A stretch of 64,000 nt of DNA from Halobacillus sp. Marseille-P3879 (GTDB taxonomy: Bacteria > Bacillota > Bacilli > Bacillales > Halobacillaceae). Both the position numbers and the translations under genes were made by a program. Each line of letters begins with the position of its first letter. Positions within the stretch are counted from its first letter, which is position 1. The notes beneath the pieces were generated by a model that made no database searches, was not told the DNA's origin, and worked only from the letters and a program-made list of their open reading frames with translations. Location of the stretch: the NCBI RefSeq assembly GCF_900240285.1, contig NZ_OESS01000004.1, positions 62,001 to 126,000 of the forward strand. The letters are read 5' to 3'. This document shows, one piece after another, positions 26,112 to 34,931 of the stretch.

Positions 26112-26633
26112 ATGAGGTTAGAAAATAAAAAAGTAATCGCACTCGTCAGTAAAGAATTTGAAGACCTGGAGTTGTGGTACCCTGTCCTCCGCCTGCAGGA
26201 AGAAGGAGCTACCGTTCATCTTGTAGGAGAAAAAGCAGGTGAAGAATACCCTGGGAAATACGGAGTTCCGGCTACAGCTGATTATTCATTTGAAGACATT
26301 GACGCTGCTGAATATGATGGAATTCTCGTGCCTGGAGGCTGGTCTCCTGACAAACTGCGTCGTTATGATCATGTTCTTGCCATGGTGAAGCATATGGATG
26401 AACAGAAAAAGCCTATTGGGCAGATTTGCCATGCCGGCTGGGTACTGATCTCGGCTAATATTTTGGAAGGCCGAAAAGTAACCAGTACACCAGGAATTAA
26501 AGACGATATGATAAATGCCGGAGCCGAGTGGTATGATGAAGCTGTGATTGTTGATGAACATATTGTTTCTGCCCGTCGTCCACCTGACCTTCCGCCTTAC
26601 GCTAAAGCTTACGCAGATTTACTTGCTGACTAG
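26112..26633 (+). CDS. DJ-1/PfpI family protein (protein deglycase/chaperone type)
   Basis: 173 residues, complete DJ-1/PfpI fold. The nucleophile elbow reads QICHAGW (Cys near residue 107) with an upstream glutamate in the N-terminal EFEDLELWYP segment (about residue 14-20), and VPGGWSPDKLR at about 75-85. Relatives such as B. subtilis YfkM are general-stress proteins with glyoxalase or deglycase activity. Start ATG 26112 has AAAAGGAGG. Followed by a strong terminator. Confidence 0.9.
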   Translation: MRLENKKVIALVSKEFEDLELWYPVLRLQEEGATVHLVGEKAGEEYPGKYGVPATADYSFEDIDAAEYDGILVPGGWSPDKLRRYDHVLAMVKHMDEQKKPIGQICHAGWVLISANILEGRKVTSTPGIKDDMINAGAEWYDEAVIVDEHIVSARRPPDLPPYAKAYADLLAD

Positions 26634-26640
26634 AAAAAGC

Positions 26641-26674
26641 AAAGCTCGCCTTCTTTTGAAGACGAGCTTTTTTA
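26641..26674 (+). terminator. Intrinsic terminator after the DJ-1 gene
   Basis: AAAGCTCG...CGAGCTTT with an inner CTTC/GAAG stem and T6. It reaches into the end of the convergent acyl-CoA dehydrogenase gene. Confidence 0.88.
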
Positions 26675-27835
26675 TTTATCGTTTAAAGCCTCCCCGGCGA
26701 GCATACGAAGTACTGCATCATCCATCGGAGGATTGTGGAGGCCCGCTCTTACATCACGGTAATACTTTTCAAACGGTTGGGATTTAGCCAATCCCCTACC
26801 TCCGGCTATACGCATAGCGAGGTCTACAACTTCTGTAGCTGTGTTGGTAACCGCCAGCTTAACAGCAGCCAGCTCTGGACCCATATGTTCCCGCCGCTCG
26901 GGTTCTTCGTCCCACCTTCTCGCCACCGCATACATAAAGCTGTGGGCCTGCATAAGTTTCCATTCCATTTCTCCAATTTTATCCTGAATGTGGCTGACTT
27001 CAGAAATAGGCGTGTCTAAACTATTCGGCTGGAAATTCTTAGCGAACTTAATCGCATCATTGCGCGCCGCTACGGCAATTCCTAAATAACAGGCAGGAAT
27101 ATGAAGCAGCCAGCCTTTAGGAGAGGGTTTCCCTTTGCTTTTCATTTCTACTAAATGGTCAGTACTCAGCTCTACGTTTTCTAAAACTAAATCATCACTT
27201 GCTGTGCCACGCATTCCTAATGTGTCCCACGTTTTATCAACTTTAACACCAGGCTGATGGCGGTCAATGATAAACCAGCCTACTTCATCCAGGTGATCCA
27301 CATAAGCAGAAACGATATAATAATCGAGCAGCTCTGCCATGGAGGTAAAAGTTTTCCTTCCATTTAATACATAATGATTTCCTTGTTTAACAGCAGTGGT
27401 TTCAGGGATCCCGCCTCTTGTAGGACTTCCAGTAGCAGGTTCAGTTGCTGCCCGATTGACGACAGCCTGGTCCTCTGCCACTCGTTTGGCCAAAGCAAGA
27501 AAATGCTCTTTAGACCAGTTCTTATCCTGACTCAGCTCCATCATCACTCCTACGTGCCAGCCAATCGAGAGAGCTGCCGCACCGTCCCCTTCGGCTATTT
27601 TCTCCTGCAGAAACAAAAACTCATATAAAGAAAGGCCCTCTCCCCCTAGTTGCACAGGTAAACTTAAGGAAGGGTAGCCTTCTTGTTTAATCACTTGTAA
27701 AGTCTGGTAAGAAAACTCGGCCTCACGATCAGTTTTTTCTACATGAGAACGAGCTTCATCTGCAATCGTGACCGCTTTTTTATATAGACGCTCATGTCTC
27801 TCATTTCTCAGCCATGTGCGTATGAGATCACTCAT
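26672..27835 (-). CDS. Acyl-CoA dehydrogenase family protein (YdbM-like)
   Basis: 387 residues, FAD-dependent family: an N-terminal helical domain with LGGEGLSLYEFLFLQEKIAEGDG, a middle beta domain with TLGMRGTASDDLVLENV (the canonical MRGSxxxD-like region), and a C-terminal helical domain with RIAGGRGLAKSQPFEKYYRDVRAG (in two blocks). The catalytic glutamate of short-chain enzymes is not obvious, so the substrate is uncertain. Start ATG 27835 has AAGGAAGTG. The longer frame to 27874 is dropped. Alone, convergent with the DJ-1 gene. Confidence 0.88.
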   Translation of the reverse strand: MSDLIRTWLRNERHERLYKKAVTIADEARSHVEKTDREAEFSYQTLQVIKQEGYPSLSLPVQLGGEGLSLYEFLFLQEKIAEGDGAAALSIGWHVGVMMELSQDKNWSKEHFLALAKRVAEDQAVVNRAATEPATGSPTRGGIPETTAVKQGNHYVLNGRKTFTSMAELLDYYIVSAYVDHLDEVGWFIIDRHQPGVKVDKTWDTLGMRGTASDDLVLENVELSTDHLVEMKSKGKPSPKGWLLHIPACYLGIAVAARNDAIKFAKNFQPNSLDTPISEVSHIQDKIGEMEWKLMQAHSFMYAVARRWDEEPERREHMGPELAAVKLAVTNTATEVVDLAMRIAGGRGLAKSQPFEKYYRDVRAGLHNPPMDDAVLRMLAGEALNDK

Positions 27836-27965
27836 TTTCTCACTTCCTTTTAACACTATACTTAAATCATACAAAAGCGATCAAAATAATGCGAACTATC
27901 CGCTTTATGCATGTAAAGGATTTTCAAGAGACAAGTAGAATTAATTGTAAAAAGGAGGTTTTTAC

Positions 27966-28343
27966 ATGATTCACCCCATTCATCCGCAAATTAATACGAT
28001 CTTTGTTCATGTCACAGATTTAGAACGATCCGTCCATTGGTACAGCCAATTACTTGGATTAAAGGCAGACATCGATAGAGTCAAGAGGCCAGTTTATACG
28101 TTCAGCTTATCAAATCACGCAAGTTTAACACTTGATGCCGGTCCGCCTGATCAAAAGCCGAAAGACTTCGAACCACTTCCGTTCCCTTTATTTAATATTT
28201 ACACAAATAATATTTATAAATCCTATTTATTTGTACAGGATAAAGAAATACTTGTTGCAGATTCGATTACTGAATATGATGACTTTTCATTTTTTAATGT
28301 GTACGACCCTGACGGACATCTCATCATGATCTGTAACGGATAG
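27966..28343 (+). CDS. Glyoxalase/VOC superfamily protein
   Basis: 125 residues made of two beta-alpha-beta-beta-beta modules: INTIFVHVTDLERSVHWYSQ LLGL and a C-terminal FFNVYDPDGHLIMI. A His in the first module and a Glu in the last (EYDDFSF region) could bind metal, but not all usual ligands are clear, so it may be a ligand-binding VOC protein. ATG 27966 follows AAAAGGAGG. Own terminator downstream. Confidence 0.86.
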   Translation: MIHPIHPQINTIFVHVTDLERSVHWYSQLLGLKADIDRVKRPVYTFSLSNHASLTLDAGPPDQKPKDFEPLPFPLFNIYTNNIYKSYLFVQDKEILVADSITEYDDFSFFNVYDPDGHLIMICNG

Positions 28344-28366
28344 AATTTAATAGTTAAAAACACCTA

Positions 28367-28400
28367 TAAGGATGTCGAAAGTTTATCGACATCCTTATTT
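28367..28400 (+). terminator. Intrinsic terminator after the VOC gene
   Basis: TAAGGATGTCGA and TCGACATCCTTA arms with a 7-base loop, then TTTATAA. Confidence 0.85.
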
Positions 28401-28478
28401 ATAACTCTATAAACAACTGTTCCAAAAACCAGAGTCCAGCTCAGAAGAATATCAACATAAAGCTTAGCAGGATCCTAT

Positions 28479-29279
28479 TTAACCCTTTCTTATGTGCTGC
28501 AAAGCTTGTTTAACCGAAGAATACGTACGTAAAGACAACTCAGAGAAATCAGCATAAGGAGTACTTTGCATGGCAAAATTCGGCTTTACTCCTGTAAGCA
28601 GAAGCGTGGTCCCCATTATGTTTAGAAGCTGATTTAGTTGATAAATGCCCATATGAATGTTCTCATCGAACGTATATACACTAGACAAATCTAAAATTAG
28701 ATAATCCTCTTTTTCTTCCTGAACGTGGCGGCCGACTGTATCCAGCATTTCCTGCAGACGGTCTTCGTCTACCGTGCCGATTAAAGGAAGCACCGATATG
28801 TTGTCTTCAATTGGGACGATCGGTGTCGACAGCCGTTTCACTTCGGAAGAATAGTGGCCGACCAGAGATTCTGCTTCCCTTCTTTGGGTCACATCCTGCT
28901 GTACCCCTACAAAAAATGTCTGGCCCATGTGCGAAATATGTACCGGGTAGATCTGCAGTTCATTCCAGAAAGGGGTGTGATTTTTTTTATAATTAAGAAT
29001 TTCGACTTGCACGATGCGGAAATTCTCCACGCCTTCCCGGATACTCTTAACTTCTTTATTATCCGTGTCCTTTCCTTGCAAAAAACGGCAATTGTATCCC
29101 AGCACTTCATCCGCCTGGTACCCGGTGAGCTCTTCAAACCCTTTATTTACATAGATGATCGGATTATCTTCCTGTTGGGGGTCAGAAATTACAACTCCTG
29201 CTCCAACATAATCGATTGCTGCTTTTATAAATTCATTTTGCTGAACCTCTTCTAACTTATCCAATGAATAAAAATGCAT
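28479..29279 (-). CDS. ytvA: Blue-light LOV-STAS photoreceptor (YtvA/PfyP type)
   Basis: Residues about 15-125 form a LOV domain with the photo-adduct motif GYNCRFLQG (Cys 64) and QQDVTQR at its end. Residues about 150-265 form a STAS domain (VLPLIGTVDEDRLQEMLD, ILDLSSVYTFDENIHMGIYQ). In B. subtilis this protein feeds blue-light signals into the stressosome and SigB. The STAS phosphorylatable residue position reads as acidic (DEN), as in that family. ATG 29279 with GAGGAG. Flanked by a nucleotidyltransferase-like gene, no light-specific operon. Confidence 0.93.
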   Translation of the reverse strand: MHFYSLDKLEEVQQNEFIKAAIDYVGAGVVISDPQQEDNPIIYVNKGFEELTGYQADEVLGYNCRFLQGKDTDNKEVKSIREGVENFRIVQVEILNYKKNHTPFWNELQIYPVHISHMGQTFFVGVQQDVTQRREAESLVGHYSSEVKRLSTPIVPIEDNISVLPLIGTVDEDRLQEMLDTVGRHVQEEKEDYLILDLSSVYTFDENIHMGIYQLNQLLNIMGTTLLLTGVKPNFAMQSTPYADFSELSLRTYSSVKQALQHIRKG

Positions 29280-29361
29280 ATATAAACTCCTCTAAAGTAA
29301 TATGATTGCCTTCATAGTAAAATGAATCATGGAAAAATTCCAAACAAAAGGCTGACGATTA

Positions 29362-29922
29362 TCACCACGGAATAACTGTTAAATCAGGCCACCTCCGCCT
29401 CCATTGCAATGCCTTTTGCTCATATACTTCTTTTGGTATCATTTTTTTATTGGGCCGGACAATCATATTAAACAATTCCTCAAGTCCAAATGGAGCATAG
29501 ATCCTATAATAGTCATCGATTTTTTTAATCCCTAACGCCGAGGCCGTAGACGGCCATGTGCCGATGGCTTCCTCTACTGATTGGTATGGGCGTATCGGCT
29601 TGCCAAATTTCTCTTCATACCATAGATGAACCCGCGCTTCATTCGTCACGTCAATAGAAAAGGGAATGTGACTAAAGCGCTGCCGCAGCTTTTTTTCAAG
29701 CGACCGCTCTCCTTCTCCATTAAGGTCGTGAGCGTCATAATAAACTACATCAATATCTTTAATTCCATAGCCTTCTTCAAAACCGCTTAGAACATTCCAA
29801 ACGGTTTGCGTTATACAACCGGCTCCTATGTAGTAATGATCGAATTCCTGCTCTGCTTCCGCCAACACTTCTTGTAAAAAACTTGTGCTTGTTACAATGT
29901 GCTGCAGTTTATCATCTAACAT
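29362..29922 (-). CDS. Nucleotidyltransferase-like protein (DUF925 type)
   Basis: 186 residues. GAGCITQTVWN near 34-44 and IKDIDVVYYDAHDL near 56-69 give the GS-like and DxD-type signature of a nucleotidyltransferase fold, as in the YiiF/DUF925 family. Catalytic function not shown. Start at ATG 29922, which has AAGGAGG 6-7 bases upstream and overlaps the end of the LysR gene by 11 bases. A longer frame to 29991 lies inside the LysR gene. Overlap means coupled translation with that regulator. Confidence 0.72.
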   Translation of the reverse strand: MLDDKLQHIVTSTSFLQEVLAEAEQEFDHYYIGAGCITQTVWNVLSGFEEGYGIKDIDVVYYDAHDLNGEGERSLEKKLRQRFSHIPFSIDVTNEARVHLWYEEKFGKPIRPYQSVEEAIGTWPSTASALGIKKIDDYYRIYAPFGLEELFNMIVRPNKKMIPKEVYEQKALQWRRRWPDLTVIPW

Positions 29923-30784
29923 TCCATGCCTCCTTATCCCAAGTACTGTCGGAAAGTAAATTAATAAAAGCAGCCGCCTGAGGCAGGTCACCCACCTCTT
30001 TATTAAAGCAGGCCCATGTACTTCTGCTCATCGGGCTGCCGTTTAATTGTAAAGGAATATGGGGCAGCTCCAAAAGATCATCCGTGACTATACTTCCTGG
30101 AAGTACCGTGGCACCGAGCCCGGTAACCATTAATTGTTTGGCCGTTTCAAATTGGTCCACTTTCATCGTACGGCGAAAGCTCATTTCTGTTTGCTGAAAC
30201 ATCCACTCATCAATAAGCCTCTGATATTCCATATCTGTTTTAAACTCGATAAACGGACGCTTGACTTTGTGATCAGCCATTATTGTATCAAATAAATACA
30301 GAGGATCATCAAAAAGCCGATTCATCTCATACCCCTTAATCGGTTCTCCTCTTACTATAGTAATGTGGTAATCCTCAGCTGAACCTTTAATCTCAGCACT
30401 CGCACCCGTAACCAGGTCAACTTTAACGTTTGGATACATATCCGTATACTGCTGAAGGATTACAGGTAAATAATGCTGGCTGATCAATGAGGAAGCCCCT
30501 AAAGACAGTGTTCCTCCGACTGTCTCCCTGCTTCGGAGCAAATGATGGTGTAACGATTGTTCTGCAGAAAGTATTGTACGTGCATGCTCCAATACGATTT
30601 CTCCCTCAGCAGTAAGTACGAGTCCTTTTGAAGTACGTATGAAAATATCCACCCCTAAACATTCCTCAATATACTTCAAACGCTGTGTTATAGCAGGCTG
30701 AGAAATTAATATATTCCTTGCAGTAGCCCGGATTGTTTGATACCGATGCAGCTGTACAAGCAGATTATAGTCTTCAAGCTTCAT
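29912..30784 (-). CDS. LysR-family transcriptional regulator
   Basis: 290 residues. N-terminal winged helix-turn-helix with YQTIRATARNILISQPAITQRLKYIE, followed by the ligand-binding domain (from about 90). Divergent from the MFS transporter (start 30896), 112 bases apart, which is the usual arrangement for a LysR gene and its target. Overlaps the downstream nucleotidyltransferase gene, so the two form an operon. ATG 30784. Related to the CynR/CysB-type group only by general layout. Confidence 0.88.
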   Translation of the reverse strand: MKLEDYNLLVQLHRYQTIRATARNILISQPAITQRLKYIEECLGVDIFIRTSKGLVLTAEGEIVLEHARTILSAEQSLHHHLLRSRETVGGTLSLGASSLISQHYLPVILQQYTDMYPNVKVDLVTGASAEIKGSAEDYHITIVRGEPIKGYEMNRLFDDPLYLFDTIMADHKVKRPFIEFKTDMEYQRLIDEWMFQQTEMSFRRTMKVDQFETAKQLMVTGLGATVLPGSIVTDDLLELPHIPLQLNGSPMSRSTWACFNKEVGDLPQAAAFINLLSDSTWDKEAWNVR

Positions 30785-30895
30785 CCATTCGTCTCCTCTG
30801 ATTTGATTTACTTATCACTTACTATTGTATATCAATATTACTTTTATCACACGAAGCAGCGTATGATAGACGTAAAGAATAAACGAGGTGAGTTT

Positions 30896-32098
30896 ATGAA
30901 TCGGAGTAATACTTTTAAACTATTAGCTGGATACTTTTTTTATGAGTGCGGCCGCGCCATGTACTTTGTACTAGTTACCTGGTATTTATATCAATGGACA
31001 GAAAACGCCTTATATACGGGATTGTTTGTCAGCTTCGGCTTTATCCCTGGTCTCCTCTCCAATGTAATATTTGGTGTACTAGTGGATCGCTATAATCGAA
31101 AAAAGCTTGCGACTTTTGCGGGAGGAATAAGCATTGTTATACTTACTATTCTTTGGGGAACATTTTTAACCAGCTGGATTCATCCGTGGCACATTATACT
31201 CACTCATATGATTCTTCAAACTACAGGGTCCCTATTCCGCCCTTCCCTGCAGGCGCTGGTGGCCGAAGTGTCCAAACGGGAAGAGTTGCCGCGGATATTT
31301 TCCCTTTCTGGGTCAGCTACGATCTCCGGAAGTCTCTGTGGAGCAGGGATTGGAGGAATATTATCAAGCTTTCTTACGATGCCTTTATCACTTTTAATCG
31401 TAATTTTTTGTTATTCGGGAGCTCTTATAGTAATCTCGTGTTTAAGTTACACCCCTGACCCTGACCGTAAAAGCGAGCATGCATTTTTTAAAGAAATTTG
31501 CTCAGGATTCAAGTATTTGCACGCCCACACAATGCTTTACGGGCTGTTCGTCATGATGATGCTTGGGCAGCTCACATTTCACACCACACTCGGTTTTTTG
31601 TCAGTTTATACAAGCGACTATTTAAAGCAATCAGCATTAGTGTACGGAGCGCTCGATGTAACGTTTTCTGCCGGAGGAATTATAGCAGGTCTGCTTGGGG
31701 CTTGGTGGTGGAGACAAATGCAGAATCAACTAGCAGTCTATGCGTTATTTACAATGGCTGCGGGTCTAATAATGGCAGGAGCATTGCCATACTTAGGTAC
31801 CGCGTTTGCTGGTATTTTTCTTATTGGTATCGGTATATCAATTGTTCGGGCTTTACTTCAATCCGTTCAGCAATTGGCAACTGATCGAAAGTTCCATGGC
31901 CGGATGGCAAGCTTCCGTATGTTGTGTAATCAAGCCTCCGTTGTTCTGACAGCTCCAATGTTTGGATGGGCAGCGAGTGCAAATGGAGCAAACTATGTAT
32001 TTCTGCTTCTCGCAATTCCAAGCAGTTTAGGATTGGTATGGGCATGGTTTCAGTCGAAACATCCTCAATTCAGGGAGATTACATCCAAAACGGCATAA
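30896..32098 (+). CDS. MFS efflux transporter
   Basis: 400 residues with about twelve helices. The loop between helices 2 and 3 reads GVLVDRYNRKKLA, the major-facilitator motif A (GxLaDrxgrkxxl). Helix 4-5 region and the second half look complete. Likely an exporter of small toxic compounds under control of the divergent LysR. ATG 30896 has ACGAGGTGAG 5-9 bases upstream. The longer frame from 30737 overlaps the LysR gene and is not real. Confidence 0.87.
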   Translation: MNRSNTFKLLAGYFFYECGRAMYFVLVTWYLYQWTENALYTGLFVSFGFIPGLLSNVIFGVLVDRYNRKKLATFAGGISIVILTILWGTFLTSWIHPWHIILTHMILQTTGSLFRPSLQALVAEVSKREELPRIFSLSGSATISGSLCGAGIGGILSSFLTMPLSLLIVIFCYSGALIVISCLSYTPDPDRKSEHAFFKEICSGFKYLHAHTMLYGLFVMMMLGQLTFHTTLGFLSVYTSDYLKQSALVYGALDVTFSAGGIIAGLLGAWWWRQMQNQLAVYALFTMAAGLIMAGALPYLGTAFAGIFLIGIGISIVRALLQSVQQLATDRKFHGRMASFRMLCNQASVVLTAPMFGWAASANGANYVFLLLAIPSSLGLVWAWFQSKHPQFREITSKTA

Positions 32099-32101
32099 CA
32101 A

Positions 32102-32135
32102 CAAGGTATGCATTGCGGCATACCTTGTTTCTTTT
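32102..32135 (+). terminator. Intrinsic terminator after the MFS gene
   Basis: CAAGGTATGC and GCATACCTTG arms, 6-base loop, then TTTCTTTT. Confidence 0.88.
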
Positions 32136-32171
32136 CATGTATAGAATCATAGAACAGTGACGGCTTCCTCG

Positions 32172-32264
32172 CTATCTCGCTTCTTCCTTGGGTGTCTTAT
32201 AAACCTTCTCTACCTCAACCCCCAGTGTCTTTAAATAATCGACGATCTGGTCCAGGCTTTTCAT
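32172..32264 (-). CDS. Candidate 30-residue peptide
   Basis: Starts ATG 32264 with TTGAGGTGAAATT ahead (GAGGTGA at good spacing) and ends TAG at 32172. The chain is one amphipathic, acidic helix-like segment (MKSLDQIVDYLKTLGVEVEK) with a short charged tail, no signal peptide. It lies alone between the MFS gene and the next LysR gene. Supported by a strong ribosome site and clean coding frame only. Could be a fortuitous ORF. Confidence 0.45.
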   Translation of the reverse strand: MKSLDQIVDYLKTLGVEVEKVYKTPKEEAR

Positions 32265-32416
32265 AATTTCACCTCAATATGTCAGTAGAATATCTTAACT
32301 CGAACGTATATAACTTATTTACGAGTGACTTGCTTATCAGGTTTCATTTTCTCTAATTTAACCATACCCCATATTTGCTTCTAATATTCAAATTCAAGTA
32401 TTTTTACATAGTTTTT

Positions 32417-33313
32417 TCACATTTTATCTTGAAAAGGAAAAAGTTCTTTTACGAGTTCAATAAATACCCAGACGTTCTTTGATATTTCCTTATCATCTGT
32501 TGGTGTAACATAGGAAAAGAACCGTGTGGTCGGCTTGAGAAAAGGCAGTGTAAATATGAGATCAGAAGCATCCGAGTGATCAGCCACAGTCCTGGAAATA
32601 ACGGACACCCCAAGCCCCTGCTTCACACCTTGAATAACTCCGTGATTGCTTCCTATGGTTATAAGTTTTCCAGGGCGAATATTATAACTGTCCCATAAAG
32701 ACTCCATCACGTCCCTCGTACCTGACCCCTTTTCTCTGCCGATCCATGTCAGGTCCTGTAATTCATTGAAGGTGATCTCTTTGTCTCTTAATGGGTGCCC
32801 CTTAGGTATAACGACCACCATTTCATCTTCCATAAAAGGATAGGAAATTAAATCCTTTTGATTTACTTTGCCTTCTACTAATCCCACGTCTAAATTATGA
32901 AGCTGTACCTCCTGGTTAACATGTCCGGTATTTTTTATCGTAACATTCAATTCAACTTCCGGATAGAGCTTGTCAAACGCTTTCAATAAAGAAGGTAAAA
33001 TATATTCCCCTACTGTGTAGCTCGCTCCAATGCGGATTTCTCCTCTCAGCTGATGATGATACTCGAAAACCTCTGTGCGTGCTTTGTCAATTAACCCTAA
33101 GAGCTGTTTTGCTCTTTGATAAACAATTTCCCCTGTAGGCGTAATTCGAAATCGTTTCGGTGTCCGGTCAATGAGTGTCGTTTGAAAATATTCTTCGAGA
33201 CTTTTTATATGAAAGCTTACCGTGGGCTGAGATAAGTTCAGTTTCTGCGAAGCTCTCGTGAAGCTTTCCAGTTCTATGACTTTAACGAAGGTTTGCAAAG
33301 ATTCGGTATCCAT
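32417..33313 (-). CDS. LysR-family transcriptional regulator (YeiE/CysL type)
   Basis: 298 residues. HTH at about 20-45 (SFTRASQKLNLSQPTVSFHI), effector domain from about 90. It is divergently paired with a YeiH-family membrane gene, the same pairing as yeiE-yeiH in enterobacteria, where the regulator senses sulfite or related anions. I chose ATG 33313 (MDTESLQ...) preceded by GGGATGAAG. The longer frame to 33352 has no ribosome site. Confidence 0.87.
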   Translation of the reverse strand: MDTESLQTFVKVIELESFTRASQKLNLSQPTVSFHIKSLEEYFQTTLIDRTPKRFRITPTGEIVYQRAKQLLGLIDKARTEVFEYHHQLRGEIRIGASYTVGEYILPSLLKAFDKLYPEVELNVTIKNTGHVNQEVQLHNLDVGLVEGKVNQKDLISYPFMEDEMVVVIPKGHPLRDKEITFNELQDLTWIGREKGSGTRDVMESLWDSYNIRPGKLITIGSNHGVIQGVKQGLGVSVISRTVADHSDASDLIFTLPFLKPTTRFFSYVTPTDDKEISKNVWVFIELVKELFPFQDKM

Positions 33314-33429
33314 GGCTTCATCCCATTCATTTAAAATATTAATCCCTTGCATTATAAAGTTCTATTTTACTAATCGTCCCCCCGCTCGTATAGTGGTCCC
33401 TATACATGTAATACAAAGGTAGGATCTTT

Positions 33430-34428
33430 ATGATTTCTTGTTATAAATCGCACCAGTCTTTCCTTCTCGGGATTTTATTTACGTGCTCACTGGCAGGGAT
33501 TGGTTTTTTATTTACTTTCATCCCTCTATTCAGTCAAATCGGTCCTTTAACTGCAGCTATAACGTTAGCTGTGCTTTACCGTCATTTTTTTGGTTTTCCA
33601 GCAAAATTAAGAGAAGGCATTCAGTTTTCTGCAAAAAAACTGCTAAAAACAGCGATTGTATTATTTGGATTGCAGTTAAATATAAACGTCATTCTCTCTG
33701 AAGGCCTTACCTTGCTCCTTCGCGACTCCATCGTTATTGTATTTAGTATAGGGGTGATGATGATCTTTGCCAAATCACTCAAGGCTGATCATTCTCTTTC
33801 TTTGCTTCTGGGTATCGGGACAGGGGTGTGCGGAGCCTCTGCAATAGCTGCCGTCTCCCCTATCCTTAAAGTGAAAGAGGAAGATACAGCGTTAAGTGCA
33901 GGGATTATTTCATTAATCGGAACCGTTTTTGCTATAAGCTATGTCGTGCTGCGCCCCTTTCTGCCGGTCGATGCAGAGAATTACGGCATGTGGGCGGGAC
34001 TGAGCTTACATGAAGTTGCTCACGTTGTGCTGGCCGGGGAACCGTCAGGGCAGGAGGGACTTGGAATGGCTCTGCTTGGAAAGCTTGGTCGTGTGTTTCT
34101 TTTAGTTCCTGTTTGTCTTATCCTTATGGCTGCCATGAAAAGAAATCAACAAACGAAGGCAAAACACGCCATTCCTTTTCCCTGGTTTCTGGGAGGATTT
34201 CTTCTCATGAGTATGGTTGGCAGTTTCCTCTTTAACTCTTATATCCCTGTTTCACATGAAGTTCTTGAGAGTATTTCATTCTTAACGTCCTATATTCTAA
34301 CTATGGCTATGGCCGGGCTGGGCTTAAATGTGAGCCTGCGGGATGTGAGAAACCGTGCTTTAAAACCGATCGCAGCTGTTGTCATAACTTCTTTGCTGCT
34401 TAGTATTTTCACTTTTTTTATTGTTTAA
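33430..34428 (+). CDS. YeiH/UPF0324 membrane protein (putative sulfite/sulfur exporter)
   Basis: 332 residues with ten or eleven helices. Family landmarks: FGLQLNINVIL, the glycine-rich GIGTGVCGASAIAAVSP, and WAGLSLHEVAHVVLA. Probably exports sulfite or sulfur-containing anions, judged by family and by the divergent LysR. ATG 33430. Possibly in an operon with the acetyltransferase that starts 22 bases after its stop. Confidence 0.87.
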   Translation: MISCYKSHQSFLLGILFTCSLAGIGFLFTFIPLFSQIGPLTAAITLAVLYRHFFGFPAKLREGIQFSAKKLLKTAIVLFGLQLNINVILSEGLTLLLRDSIVIVFSIGVMMIFAKSLKADHSLSLLLGIGTGVCGASAIAAVSPILKVKEEDTALSAGIISLIGTVFAISYVVLRPFLPVDAENYGMWAGLSLHEVAHVVLAGEPSGQEGLGMALLGKLGRVFLLVPVCLILMAAMKRNQQTKAKHAIPFPWFLGGFLLMSMVGSFLFNSYIPVSHEVLESISFLTSYILTMAMAGLGLNVSLRDVRNRALKPIAAVVITSLLLSIFTFFIV

Positions 34429-34450
34429 TGATATCTATGGAGGTGAATTT

Positions 34451-34897
34451 ATGATTCGTCTGTTAAACCATAGAAACTCTCAAACAGCCAAAGAGATGTT
34501 AACCGTTCAAGCAGCCGCTTATAAAGTTGAAGCCAGACTGATCCGGTCAAACAAGATCCCAAGGTTATATGACACCGTAAAAGACATTCAGTTATCTGAC
34601 GAAACCTTCGTGGGATACCGGGAAAGCAATGTATTAACAGGATTTGTCTCTTATAAAGCAGCGAACACAGACATCGAGATCCACCGGCTTGTCGTAGCTC
34701 CTGCCCATTTTAAAAAAGGGATAGGTAAAGCATTAATCGACCACCTTTTCTCTTTATCCCCGCAAAAAATCACCGTATCTACCGGCACAGAGAATAAACC
34801 AGCTGTCCAGCTTTACCAGTCACTCGGTTTTAAAGAAGGAAGGAAAATGGAAGCAGCTCCTGGTTTATGGCTTACAGAATTTATTTACATTCAATAA
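34451..34897 (+). CDS. GNAT family N-acetyltransferase
   Basis: 148 residues. Acetyl-CoA site motif A reads RLVVAPAHFKKGIGKALIDH (V-x-x-x-x-R/Q-x-x-G-x-G/A), followed by a C-terminal ENKPAVQLYQSLGFKE (motif B). Substrate unknown. ATG 34451 has GGAGGTG 6 bases upstream, and the longer frame from 34421 overlaps the YeiH stop. Close behind YeiH. Confidence 0.88.
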   Translation: MIRLLNHRNSQTAKEMLTVQAAAYKVEARLIRSNKIPRLYDTVKDIQLSDETFVGYRESNVLTGFVSYKAANTDIEIHRLVVAPAHFKKGIGKALIDHLFSLSPQKITVSTGTENKPAVQLYQSLGFKEGRKMEAAPGLWLTEFIYIQ

Positions 34898-34898
34898 C

Positions 34899-34927
34899 AG
34901 AGCAGGACGCTAAAGGGCGCCTGCTCT
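34899..34927. terminator. Bidirectional hairpin
   Basis: AGAGCAGG and CCTGCTCT arms with an inner GCGC pairing, between convergent GNAT and AI-2E-type genes. No long T-run on either side. Confidence 0.65.
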
Positions 34928-34931
34928 GATT

